Assembly (NCBI GenBank): GCA_014634225.1
Contig: BLFN01000345.1
Coordinates: 2,405,593 to 2,433,092 of the forward strand
Origin: Acropora yongei
Taxonomy: Eukaryota > Cnidaria > Anthozoa > Scleractinia > Acroporidae
DNA: 27,500 bases
Reading direction: 5' to 3'
Part shown: in pieces, positions 1 to 10,594 of the stretch
How positions within the stretch are numbered: position 1 is the first letter of the stretch
Layout: each line of letters opens with the position of its first letter
Position numbers and translations under genes: made by a program
Notes under the pieces: generated by a model
What the model was told of the DNA's origin: nothing
Databases searched by the model: none
Seen by the model: only the letters and a program-made list of their open reading frames with translations

Positions 1-94
1 TAAAACCAAGAGGAATAATGGGACAAGGTGGGGGAATATAATGACAAATTTCTGATCTGATTTAACACATTTCTCAGCTCTCTCTCATTGTTGG
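1..94. other. Unassigned window edge
   Basis: No gene is visible. The first 35 or so bases resemble positions 533-567: both have taaaacca, then an aataatgg core and a G-rich tail. This is an imperfect direct repeat about 530 bases apart. It may be two ends of one inserted unit, but the window starts inside it, so the unit cannot be defined. Confidence 0.3.
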
Positions 95-1161
95 AGCAAA
101 ATTTGATAAATCTCCTGACGCATTTTAAAATTACGAGGCCCGCATTCGCTTTTAAGTTTAATTATTAGTAAAAATACTCTGCGTCTTTTTTTCTTATTAT
201 TCTCAATAATTCAGAACTGAAAACGAGTATTTCACCATGTTCTAATATTTTCACTTGTTTTGGTTTCTATTGTATTGACTTTTGTGTTTGTGGGCCAAGT
301 AGATTGTGAATTATTACTGAAGAAACCTTATACGACAGGAGTTTCTTGTGGCGCAGTGTTAACCGTTTACAAGCTATCCAAGTGTGGCAAGAAACAAGGT
401 CAATTTTCCTAAGTACATTTTTTTCTACAAAATTATTAAATTATTTTTCTTTCCCATTTACGTTTTTGATTTGGCAGAAATTTTCTAAAATGGAAATTAG
501 TGACAGACGTTCATTTGCGTTTCTCTTCCCGAGTAAAACCAGGAGCAATAATGGAACAGAGCGGGCCCGGAGGCTTATGGCACTGGCTGGGAGATGGGAT
601 ATGTAGATTTCACTTAAGTTATTTAAGGACATCGGTAGTCGATTTGCAGAGAGTAGTCGGCAAACCTTACTTTTGACTTTTCGAAACTGTAAAAACAATA
701 AACGGTGCACATTGATAGTTACAGCATAAATGAGCCAAAAACACAAACATTCTACAGTAAAGGCACAGAAACCGTAAATAAGGGCTATTACCTAAACGGA
801 CTTCTCGGGACAAAAGGTCCGTCATTAAAATAACTTCTATACTGAGCGTATCCCTGCCAGTTCCATTATTCTTGGTAAAACTGAAAAACATTACAAGGCT
901 TTCAACACGTGCATCGATATCAACTGAAAACAATATAACATCAATCCGTGTTACGATTGTAAGTAAAACGCCGCGTCTGGGGTGATCATGAGTCGGAGGT
1001 CAGCGTCGATGTTCTAGTTTTGCTTCGATTTCTCAGCTGCTTTTCCCGAACCGAAACATGAGGCCAAAAATGAAATCAAGCAGTAGACTAGAACACACCG
1101 TGTCGGACGCCTACTGCTAGCGTACACTTATACCACAAGATACTGGCTTTGGGAATGTGGT

Positions 1162-1440
1162 CGAGTAGACTTCTTGCAGTCCGCCTTTTCTCTTACTGAA
1201 AATCCGTCTAGTTCTTTTCTCATCCAGTGCGATTGCAAACCACGACGTTATTATCACAATAAGGGATTGAGACCGGTTCTCGCTGCTCGTTGCTTTGCCG
1301 CTTGTGTGCTTAGGCTTCGCGCGCAGTAACTTTGCAAAGAAAAATGAGAGACTGCTCGCCCTCTAGTGGTGGGGTATCACCGAATACGAGCTAATACCGG
1401 TATACGAGTCCTTTTTGTGGGAGCAAATTTTGTAAACTAC
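1162..1440. mobile_element. Copy-1-specific block with inverted GCAGTC-like ends
   Basis: About 280 bases here have no counterpart in duplication copy 2, where the homologous sequence jumps from near 23230 to near 23270. A GCAGTC motif near 1176 and an inverted GACTGC near 1350 are followed on the inner side by matching T-rich or A-rich stretches (ccttttctctt and aagaaaaatgagag). This fits a short non-autonomous TIR element of about 200 bases, with some further unexplained sequence. I see no protein-coding content and no clear target duplication. Confidence 0.35.
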
Positions 1441-1724
1441 TTCTCAATCTGATCAATAATTCATCAAGTACGAACAGAGAAACGGCTACAGACACGAATT
1501 TACCTTCTATAGACTTTGGTGATAATAATTTTCATGTTTTCTTTCCTTTTTTCGCTCTTTTTCATTTTTTTTTCGCGATTTTTCACACTATGCGAAATTT
1601 TACGCCTTGTTCGTTTTCTGCTATATTCCCTGCCTCCCCAACAATACGAAGATTTTTGTCCACATTAAAATTTTCCTCTTTCTGAAAGGAAACACGCTTC
1701 CTCGTATTTGTCTCGCTGTAAGAA

Positions 1725-2040
1725 GAAATTGCAGGCCACTGAGATGAGATACTTTAGGAAACTGCTTGGCATCTCTGACAGAGATTAAATCACTAACGAT
1801 GCTCTCAGAGACAGAATCAGGCAAGCAATTGTGCCCTATGATGATTTCGTAACCAGGAAAGAAACACAAGTTAAAGTGGTTTGGGCATGTATCAAGATCA
1901 TCAGGGCTTTTACAAGAAACAGTGCAAGGAGGGAAAAGAAGGTGCCGATAAAAGAAGCGTTGGCATAATAACATCTCTGAGTGGAGAGGGTTGAGTTTGC
2001 GACGCCCTAAGTGAAGCTGAAAACAAAACCAAATGGAGGG
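1725..2040 (+). mobile_element. LINE (non-LTR retrotransposon) 3' fragment, degraded
   Basis: Conceptual translation on the + strand gives the end of a LINE reverse transcriptase polyprotein. ATEMRYFRKLLGIS lies near 1735, then RDRIRQAI, then KLKWFGHVSRSSGL near 1870, and finally a basic QGGKRR..KKRW tail with SEW near 1975. This order (MRxLRxILGIS, then K/RWxGHVxR, then GxRxxGRxKxRW) is the usual C-terminus of many animal non-LTR elements. The reading frame has at least one shift and a stop between the basic stretches, so it is dead. The fragment is absent from duplication copy 2, whose homology breaks near 23490 and resumes near 23870. It therefore either arrived after the duplication or was lost from copy 2. 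The clade (RTE, CR1 or L2) cannot be settled from this piece. Confidence 0.75.
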
Positions 2041-2449
2041 AAAAGGTTGCTAGGTCCGTGGCGCCCTAAGGGTCATCATGACTACGGGATAGGTGCAGGT
2101 GGTGCAAAGCGTTAAAAGGTTTTTTTTTATTCCGCCGTTTTGTTACTAATTCATCCGAAATTTACGCCGGAACATATGAAGTATTTGCCATAAATGATTG
2201 CTTCAAATAGTTTTTCTACCTTTCCATTTATTCAGGTTGCAGAACGGAAAAGAGAGCTTTCAAGAACTTTCAAACGAAATGACCAATTTGACCAAATAAA
2301 TAATAATATAATAAAACATTATTTCACGAGTAACTTCTTACACCATTTTGTTGTTAAATGCCATCAACAGAAACACAATGGTTCGAGGTTTATCTTGCCC
2401 CTTTAATGAAGCCAAGAGACAACGCTTGGTCTTCCTTCTCATTTGACTG

Positions 2450-2600
2450 GAGTCTGGGACGTCGTACTAGGCTCCACAGTGGAGGAAAAAGTTAAAAAAG
2501 GGGTCAAATACGTAGAAACTACAGTGGATTCTACACTCGGCTCGCCGATTTTCTTCTCCTTTTTCCCACAATGCAGGGCCTAGTCCAAGGCTAATTGGAC
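2450..2600. mobile_element. Short TIR element (MITE)
   Basis: An inverted repeat of about 28 bases joins 2465-2492 to 2560-2588: ACTAGGCtCcaCAgTGgaGG on the left and its imperfect reverse complement on the right, each ending inward in a run of A (or T). The block is missing from copy 2, where sequence runs straight from near 24262 to near 24264. The flanks, tttgactg on the left and attggactg on the right, look like a slightly decayed 8-base target duplication. No coding content. Confidence 0.5.
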
Positions 2601-5299
2601 TGAATTTGCGTTAATTTGAAATCACCGGCTTTACTCGCTTTAAAATGTTTTTGATGTAACATCATAGTTAACTGAACTTTGTTCGAAGCCGGTAGTTATG
2701 GTTAGAAAGTAAAATGCTTGAGCTCTCAGGTTAGCGAAAATAGTCACATTTACCACAAGATGATTTTAAAAACCTTACCGCGCTTCATACCTGACACATA
2801 GGGAGTGCCAGTTTTCTATAGATAACAGTTTTGCGAGTTACCTAACTCATAAAAAAAGTTCCGCGGTGTTAGCAACACTTCTTAACTCAGAGGGCAAAGG
2901 CACAAATGCTGTAATATATATAGCTACCTGTAATATAGTGTCCACGCTAAAAACATAGGGCTACCCAACGAAAGTTTCTCCTAAATGCGTTCAAAACACG
3001 TTTTAAGCTATCCAAAGTACTTCTAGATTTCTAGAAATGTATTCTAAGTGGTGCTAAAAAAAATACCAGAAGTTTGCTCTGAAATGAAATCACTTTCTTC
3101 AAGAGCTTGCTTTCGTCGGAACCTCTCGTTAGAGTTTTAAGACTTGCTAGATTAAAATAATTCTAGGAATTTGGTATTGCTTTAATAAATTTAATAATAA
3201 TAATGATAATAAATAACGATTGACAGTATTTTTACATGGTAGCTCTTCATCCGTCATGCTAACTTAAAACTAACGACTAGTACATAATGTTATTCAAAAA
3301 TCATTCACTTCTTACATAATGCACTCAAAAACTTACAAAAACATCTAAAATAGTATAGAATACTATGAGTAACCATAACCGTAAGGAAGCCGCATGTTCA
3401 AGTTGGCCCTTCTCTTTAAAACAATTATTTTTGATTTTATTAAAGGGTGGACATCGCCTTAGGGCTTTTGAATAAAGTCGCTAAAGAGTACTGGCATGGA
3501 AAGTACCCTTAACTAAAGAAATTTCTATCAAAGGCGCATTACTAGAGCGTAGTTTACAGGGCGGATAAATGTTGGGCGGTGAAACGAGCGCTCCGCCCTT
3601 CTGCGGAGTAGGACTGGCATGAGCGCTCTTTCCGCGCTTCCGGTGCCCTTGAAGGCCGGCGAAATTTTCCTATTCGCACACCGGAAATCCTATTTTGTTT
3701 CTGTAATTTCAGGCTACAATGTACAAAAGATAAATTCGTTTCATAACAATATCAATAAACAGTTTCATATGTTTGTGTCTGTAGGCCTGTAAGTCAAACT
3801 TGTTGGTCGTATAATGCCAAAATTTGAGTTGAATACCTACTCCTTCCGTTAAATATCACCTAATCGTCTTTCGCCGTTTCGTTTGCAAAAGCTTAACACT
3901 TCTTAACCTCCATTTTTACATATGTTAAAGCGGAATAAATTTTAAATAACTTAGCAAAAAATTAGATTGATATATTTTGAGATAGTGGCGTTGTACTGCT
4001 TTAAACTTTGCTTCTCGGGTGCAACGCGCCATGACGATTCGCGCAATGCGTCGCAAATCCGGCAACTGCATGTAAACAAAATTTATTGAGGTTAGTTGTA
4101 AGGTTTTTTCTCCGTTTTTCTCTGTAAAACAAAACAAGGTAAACAGTAAAAACTGAGGGGAAACTAATTTTGAAGTTTCGAAGAAACAGAAAGACGTATG
4201 AGATGTTTTTTTCAAAATTATTAGCATAATTTCACCTTGCACGAGATGCACGCATTTGTAAAATACACGTCATCAAGTTATGAGACACGATCTACTATCT
4301 TTTAGTTTTGCCATGGATGACATGGATGAGATTTTCCTTCGTCTTTTAGACAGTACTTAGTTGTTTTTGTTTTGGAATAACATCGACATTGGCGAGTAGT
4401 AGAACGAAAATATAATTCAGTGGTAGAGTCATGGAAGTAATAAGAGAAACCCTTTGAAAGAGATGTTTGTCTACTCCACCTACACCTAATTTCAATAACG
4501 TTGTCATAGAAAAAAGCAGAAAGCAAAAAGCCAAATAGGAATAAATTAGCCATGTGATTTACATTTGTGTATTTTAATTCAGTATTTAACAAGTATTTAA
4601 GAATTCATTCTCAATAGCGACAGATAATTCTGTAATTCCGCGCTGTAAGATAGACCGGCGCCATAGTCATTTTAGAGCCAACATTCTCCATCAACAGAAG
4701 TCGCACAATTCGAAAGAGAAAAAGATAAATTGACGCAAGCAATGTTATGTCTCAGTTGTCGCACTCTCAGTCGCCAACCTATTATGTCCTGACAAACGAA
4801 GCTTGGTTTGTGGCTCAGGTGAGGAACTGGCGGAGGACCCCTTACCCTCTCCGCAATGAAAAGTCCTGCCTACGCCCCTGATTTGTTGCTTGAAAACTGT
4901 GATCAGATGGTGTTGTGCACTGCAAACCATACACAGACTGGCTTTTCTGTTTAGCACTAATCTAAAACGTGCGTTTACCCCAGGCTATATTTATTGAAAA
5001 AAAAATGGAGCCATTATTTCTTTGTGCTTTGTAATCCGAGCACGTTTGAAATTCGCTGGATGAATCAGCCTAGAATTGCATTAGAATGACACCAAGAAAT
5101 TGATGCAAATGATTGCTCTAATATTACGTGATTAATATTCAGCTATAAGCGTGTGTGTTGTGAATGTTGCAAGCTATGATAATTACATGCTAATTAATTC
5201 CTATTTAACTTTTTGCTTTTTGCTATTTGCTTTTTGCTTTTTTCTATGACAACCTTATTGCAATTAGGTGTAAACATCTCGCAAAAAATAACAACATTT

Positions 5300-5341
5300 G
5301 CCTCTCGGAGACAGCGAACCGCCTCTCGGAGACAGCGAACC
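5300..5341. repeat. 21-base tandem duplication
   Basis: The unit gcctctcggagacagcgaac plus one c occurs twice head to tail, at 5300-5320 and 5321-5341, with no mismatch. It is a recent local duplication. No function is evident. Confidence 0.85.
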
Positions 5342-5800
5342 AGCACAAAGGAACGAGGAAGAAGTGCAAGAAAACAAGCCAAGTCGCCATAATTCAGTGA
5401 CAGCGGCAGTGTCTCATGGACAAACCACATCGCAAGTTCTGACCGAAGTAGAAAACAAGCGACAGTTCTAAGCAGAGTCCCAGTCCACTGCATCACACCT
5501 TTTTGCTCGGACGCGCTCGTTTCACGGCCCAACCTTTATCCACCCTGGTAGTGTACGTTAAGGATTGTGCCTGGGCAGTTGTAAGTATTCGGGCCAAGCT
5601 TCACTAAAAAGAGCTCGATGTCCATGCTTGTGTTTAATTGCATATTTTCTAGCGTAAGTAGCTAGCCAAGCTTAAACGAGCTGTGTTGCGATAGGGCGAA
5701 AGTGACGACCCTCCCCCGCGAGAGTGACGTTTTGTCGATCTGACGCGGTCGCCAAGCTCCAAGATTCAAATCTCGTAGGATAACAGTCAGATTGCGCACC

Positions 5801-5891
5801 ATGGCGAAGCGAAGCTGGCCAGAATCGATGCGAAATGCAGCGCTCCTCGAGCTCATGCAGCCGAATTTAGAACCTGGCGCTCGTCGAACGG
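5801..5891 (+). other. Candidate first coding exon in a CpG-rich patch (uncertain)
   Basis: An ATG in a strong translation context (gcaccATGGcg) opens a frame reading MAKRSWPESMRNAALLEL and onward. After about 30 codons it meets ACG|GGTAGGT, a good 5' splice donor at 5892. The surrounding 300 bases are clearly richer in G+C and CpG than the rest of the window, as at many animal promoters. If this is an exon, its partners must lie beyond a large intron or be lost, because no matching continuation is recognisable downstream. It could equally be a fragment of a mobile element's leader or a chance frame; read through without splicing, the frame stops at 6059-6061. I do not recognise the peptide. 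Confidence 0.22.
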
Positions 5892-6484
5892 GTAGGTATA
5901 CACTCTTCGGTCTGGCTGGTGGCAATTTTAGGGAGATCGGTCGCTGTGCTTGGAATTTATTGGCCTTCGAGCGGCGAGGGTCGTTTGGAAGGTCTCCAGC
6001 CTTCCCTTCTTTTATAGTGTTCAGTATTCGATGGAAAGAAAGTCGACTAAACGGCGTTTAAACCGACCGTAGGACACAGGGTGGCTATGAACTAAAGGTA
6101 AGGGAGCTTTTTGAATCAATATTTCGCGTGATCATGATTTTTTTTTTCTTAGCGTTGTAGATTCGAATACATATGATAAAATTCGAACAATAAGGGTCCG
6201 AAGTAATAACGCAAGAAATATCGATTTTCGTTATCTTAAAGACTACTAGTACAGATAGACAAACAAGAAGACTTCATATCTTTAAGACTTTTTGCATTTA
6301 TTTGGCATCAGATAATACGCTAATAATTCTAGTATATTCCGAACAAATGACCTCTGAAGCCCGAACCCACAAAAAGAGCGCTTGGGCTGCCTGTGCTGAC
6401 AGCTAAAAATAGAAGGCCTTTCTCGCAGTGTTAGTAATCAATAGAACGACTAAACAAGTTCTAGGAATGCTTTTAATGATTTAA

Positions 6485-6911
6485 GCGGATGTGACGTTTT
6501 AGTGGCAACTGCTTCAAACCGAGGCAGCCGCCCCATGGTTATACATTCTAACCGGTTATTGTATATTATGGACCTGGCAAAGGATCTCCAATCTAAGGGA
6601 GAAGATGTTGACGAAATGCTAAAAAAAAATTCAAAGTCGGATGGCTATGAATAGAAGGTGATTGCCCACGTCTACTATGGACCGACAACCGAAACAGGAA
6701 AGGAAAAAATTGGTTTGAATCGCCATGCCGATGAACACCGAGGATACCCGAATCGAAAAATGAAAATTTTGCGTTTTTTGGTCATTACATCGGGCCCAAC
6801 AGAGCCAAAGCCAGGGGATATCAACCGTGCTGGAGATTCATTTTCAAAGTATATTCGACTGGCACAATACTAAGTACATTTAGAGTGTCTGCAAAAGGAG
6901 ATTTGTTTTAA
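6485..6911 (+). pseudogene. Truncated relic of the secreted six-cysteine protein gene
   Basis: The relic starts abruptly in the conserved GGCDxxVAT region (tgt gac gtt tta gtg gca act), matching residues around 161-168 of the intact protein encoded at 15705-16601. It keeps the VIHSNR motif of that gene and, near 6690, the PTTETGKEKIGLN stretch of the other relic. An in-frame TAG at 6652-6654 interrupts the region just before the KVIAxxYY motif. After DEH near 6735 a deletion and a frame shift destroy the rest, although the 3' end and following non-coding flank still align with 25500 onward. The 5' half and promoter are gone, replaced by unrelated sequence. It cannot make the family protein. 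Confidence 0.85.
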
Positions 6912-7660
6912 AACTAATAGCAAAGCCTTAAGAATTGCAGTACCTTGACTGAAATCATACTTATCCCGTGATTTCTAACTCACGCAGTCACGATGTACAA
7001 GTTTGACTTACGTGTTGCTGTTCTAGGATGCTCATTTTATACACTTTTTCCGTAGATTACATAGTATTTGTTATCGAGCAGGATATCTTAGCAAGCCACG
7101 TACTAGGGCTTTTCATAGAAGATCTCTTTCTAGCAGTACCAATATAAAATTTACAGTTTTGTGATGGCTACTCTTCAAATACTTGTCCAGTTAACAAGTT
7201 AATAATAGATGTATGCTAAATTCTTCAGTTGTTTTTTATATCTTCTCCACATTTAAGTTGGTTAATCATCATTTATTCGCATTTATCACCCTCCAGAAAT
7301 AATATGAATACAAAAAAATTTAATCTTGAATAATTGAGATAAGCCGTCTGAATTTTTGCTAAATACGGAATAAGATACCAGGTGGAATCATAGGTATGTC
7401 ATGCCGATTACCTTGAGTTAGTGAATCCATGATGACGCGAGAAATAAAATCGCGAATTCCTAAACCTCAATAGCTTCTTCACAACTTGCATTACACAGTT
7501 TTTTTTTCTTGCTTTTGACGTAATACACATTTTTTTCCTTTGTCTTATCTTTTCTTTTTACCCATTGTGTGGTGGTATACCATGTTGCAATCTTTTACAT
7601 TCCTTTTCATGAAATCAAAATTTGACACGCCACAACTAGCGTTTTGGCTAACTGCTTGCC
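6912..7660 (+). repeat. Large duplication, copy 1, right part
   Basis: This is the non-coding 3' flank of the relic and aligns with 25512-26010. Shared anchors are agcaaagccttaagaattgc, then ctcacgcagtcacgatgtac near 6979 (25557), aagttggttaatcatc near 7255 (25630), tgagataagccgtc near 7337 (25719) and gcttttgacgtaat near 7512 (25867). About 130 bases, 7030-7200, have no counterpart in copy 2. Homology fades near 7660. Nothing coding is visible. Confidence 0.75.
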
Positions 7661-7777
7661 AAGAAATTTGCTAATATTGTCCTAGTGAAGTTCGAGCCTC
7701 GACTCATGTTGAAGTCAAGTTAGATTTTATCGATTTTTTTTTTTTTTGCTCTCTTTTCCGGGATGACTCTTAAAAGA

Positions 7778-7990
7778 CAGTCGAACCCCGCTTTAGGAAC
7801 ACCCGGTTAATACGGAAACCTCGTTATTACGGACAGTTTTCTTTGTTCCTGGGGAAAACCCTTTCATTTCTCTTAATTCAACACGCTTATTGCTGACACC
7901 TATTAATGCGGACGATGGACACTTATTTCTTGCCACGTTTAATACGGACACCCGGTGCAGACAATGGACACTATTTTCTTGCCCCGCTTG
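7778..7990. mobile_element. Decayed Tigger/pogo-like element end with degenerate repeats
   Basis: The block opens with CAGTCGAACCCCG, close to the TIR of many Tigger/pogo (Tc1/mariner superfamily) elements. It continues with four imperfect copies of a taatacGGACACc / tgcGGACgatGGACAC motif, near 7808, 7838, 7905 and 7950. I cannot find the opposite TIR or a TA target duplication, so this is probably one end of an old copy. A ggccaccttggggac word near 8526, which I recall from similar coral repeats, may be a remnant of its other end. No transposase is visible. Confidence 0.45.
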
Positions 7991-8282
7991 ATACGGACAT
8001 TTTCTGTGGTTTTTTACTAAACTGAATTAGCCCTGGGAGCCGCTTTGCTGCTTTTTCAAAACTTGTCTTGGACTTGATTCATTTTCAGCCACCTCTAATA
8101 TTTATACACGCTGAAGGCAAATATACCAAGTCGACAACTGGTAGTCTGAAAATTAACCCAGCGCTACCGCACTTTCAGGAGTAGTTCACGGTACGGAGGA
8201 TGAGCTAATCATAATTCTGGGAGCCTGAACTTGAAATCATACAAAAAATGGAATGATCGAAGCTATCCAACCAGAGGGCCTG

Positions 8283-8418
8283 GTTGTGCAAGCGTTGGAT
8301 AGCGTTATAGTTCTGTATGCATTTGATAAAACTGTATCCAGTTGATAAGTATCAGGGAAACCAAATACGTTATTTATCCACTGGAAAAGATAACGCTAAC
8401 AAGTGTTTGAACAACTGG
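8283..8418. mobile_element. Palindromic short TIR element
   Basis: The ends form an imperfect inverted repeat: gTTGTGCAAgcgttGgatAGCGTTAT on the left and ATAACGCTaaCaagtgtTTGaACAAC on the right. Inside is another weak palindrome of the tatcca type (ctgtatccagttgataagta and gttatttatccactgg). Total length is about 136 bases. This looks like an abundant coral repeat built around GGATA/TATCC palindromes, but that family assignment is from memory. Non-coding. Confidence 0.5.
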
Positions 8419-8619
8419 GGCAAGGCTTCCACAGCTATAATCTACTTTTTGTCGTTAATTTAGTCCACATGATTTCCAAGAATCTTTGTTCTCTTAGGTG
8501 AACAAATAGCCGACATTTAACAACGGCCACCTTGGGGACCGAAGTATGTGGGCATTGTGGAGAGGTAGCCGGGAGGGGGAGGTAGGGGTGTGATATGACA
8601 CCTGTTTTTAGAAGAGCTC

Positions 8620-10594
8620 GTGTGCCAATCTAACTAGCCGGCGATTCAGTCGGCCCACGGATGTTTAGAGCGTTTGCGACGCAGGCTACAACCAAACAGA
8701 CAAAGAAAAGATTTTTCCTCCCAGGATTAAAGAGGATCCTAAAAATCACATAATATGCCTTGACTTTACCACCTTTGTGTATTTACTAAATTGATATTTC
8801 ATAGTAAATATCAGTTAAACAGGTTAGCTTACTCATGAAGAGACAAAGCAACATTTTACATACAACTCACACTTGAACTGGTCTATTGCCATTTAAGGAG
8901 TTTTTGCCTCGGGATTCCAGAAAAGGTTTTATGTATCGTTTTCCTTACTTTTGCGTTGCGTTGGTCCTTCGTGATCGAGATGTGAATTTGTGTAGAGCTT
9001 GTATTTTTATTCGGTAATAAAGCCATGATACTCTCTTTTACTCTCTTCTTATGTCTCCTGTTCCTCCATCTTTCGATATTCTCGCGGTCCACTCCAGGAC
9101 CACCTCCCCATAACAGAACTGAAATAAATTAGACATTAAAGCCCAGTGAGATATTCTAAAACAGGGAATTATGGCACAAATTCGATGATTAGGGGCTAAA
9201 ATTGCCAGAAAAACTGGTTAAAATAAGGTCATTTATACCTAATGTTACCGAGTTAGCAATATGACTGTCAGTAAAATAACAAAATACACGTAAGGTTATT
9301 TTTCCATTTTTTGCCAAATGAGACATGTCACAAAAAGCAGGATTTTATTTTTAAGGTTTCTTGCTTTGAACCTAAGGATGGAAACGTTTTTACAAAACTG
9401 CTACCTTATTTCTTTCCTGCTAGAAGTGGCAAGAACTTGGAAGCTATTCAATTGTATTGCCACATATAGAAATAAATGGTTTAAAACTGCAAGCTTTTCA
9501 AATAATTTATTAGACTCTTAAAAATGTTTAAGAAATCTGGTGAAAAAAAAAATGCTTAAAACTTTTAAACTTTTGCGACTTGATAAACAACCATGGAAAT
9601 TTCCAACGTCATCGTGTTTGGATGGCCTTCAAACTAGCCATGGAAATTTCCACCGTCAAAATGGTCCTCATTAAGGAATATTTTTTTACGGCATTTTTCA
9701 CGCAACGCAAAATGCCGTCGTCGTAGGGAAATCACCTTACTATTAGCACGTACAGTCGTTACTAAATAACGTATGACGAAACTAATTTAGTTCTTGTTAT
9801 TACCAGGATCAGAATAACTTCAGATATTCGCTACAGTTTTGCAAGTAAAGAATGGTCACTCAATTGTCCCTTGGAATACCTGACTATGTGTAAGCTCCTT
9901 GAAAGCTCCTTGAAGGTCTGTTTTTGAAAAATTAATAGTTTCTGGTTGTCCACAGACAGCTTGTTGTTGTCGTCGCGTGCAAAATCTTCTTTTTTACAGA
10001 CCACATACTTTAAGCTTTTTTTTTACTACATCTCTTCATGATTATTTTTATCTTGCCAGGACTGCCATTCTTTTCAGTCCGTGATCCTTTCCAACGGTCA
10101 GTCTCGGAAAGCGTCACACTTTTCACCTTCCTCTATCAGTAATTTTTTTTCTGTAGCCTTGTATGTTTGAAAAATGCTACAAATACGTTCTCTTTAAGAG
10201 CCACTTATGCATAGGAACAGCAGAGAACTAGTATGCATGGATATGCTGCCTTCGGAAATATGATAATATGCTGTAATTTACTGAATAGCTATTCCTCCCA
10301 AGGAAAACTTTTTTCTGATGGGTTAGGAGGAAAAACAGTATGGCGTATTCCTATCCGTTTTGAACAATTTCAGAAACTAACTCTGCACTTTGTAAAACGG
10401 CTAATCGAACAAACAGTAGCTGACTTACTTGTCGATGATAATTTAGCGTATTCCTCATCTTTTGTAGTGGAGCACAAATCATGTCATCCCGCGCTCTGTC
10501 CAACAATTTACTTTTAAAGTGACTACTGCCACTAGCGCTGAAAGTAAAAGAACCTCTTTCTTTCCTGTCTGAAAGTGAGCAGCACAGCTCAAAT
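8620..10594. other. Gene-free stretch
   Basis: Only short unconserved reading frames occur, on both strands. Two copies of a catggaaatttccA-cgtc motif sit at 9592-9612 and 9638-9655. They resemble the tggaaattttc motifs at 14199, 14232 and 14370, so a low-copy degenerate repeat is present. I see nothing else I can support. Confidence 0.5.

Larger units (their letters stand above)
95..2902 (+). repeat. Large duplication, copy 1, left part
   Basis: This stretch aligns by eye, in the same orientation, with 19275-24545. Anchors include the cgcttttaagtttaatta stretch near 150 (compare 19324), tgaagaaaccttata near 319 (22556), the tttcaaca..tcgatatcaactga stretch near 900 (22998), gtcggacgcct near 1100 (23167), and the kept agagggcaa near 2888 (24535). 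Substitutions and indels are frequent, so the duplication is old. Short reading frames in it, such as one over 346-606, also have a counterpart in copy 2 but show no codon-like pattern, so I treat the stretch as non-coding flank of the gene relic at 6485. The homology ends abruptly near 2902. Confidence 0.8.
2903..6484. other. 3.6 kb block replacing the gene's 5' half in copy 1
   Basis: Homology with copy 2 stops near 2902 (just before the gene start there) and resumes at 6485 in the middle of the gene relic. Everything between is unrelated to copy 2. The promoter and roughly the first half of the gene in copy 1 were therefore removed or displaced. I find no convincing complete gene in it. 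Its contents are an ATT/AAT microsatellite near 3190, a GC-richer patch at 3545-3665, a pyrimidine-rich tctttttgc repeat at 5208-5245, a 21-base tandem duplication at 5300-5341, a CpG-rich patch at 5690-5990 and a solitary tgggctgcctgtgc end near 6388. The remainder is AT-rich sequence without recognisable features. Confidence 0.6.

Noticed and set aside
346..606. Reading frame with a counterpart in the other duplication copy (22588-22860)
   Set aside because: The similarity is that of the whole duplicated non-coding block; the frames diverge after about 30 codons and the changes show no third-position bias that I can see.
1621..1974. Minus-strand 117-codon frame
   Set aside because: It is antisense to the + strand LINE fragment and has no recognisable domain.
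10233..10517. 94-codon + strand frame before the 1.2 kb element
   Set aside because: No domain, no second copy, no supporting splice or promoter context; length is within chance expectation.
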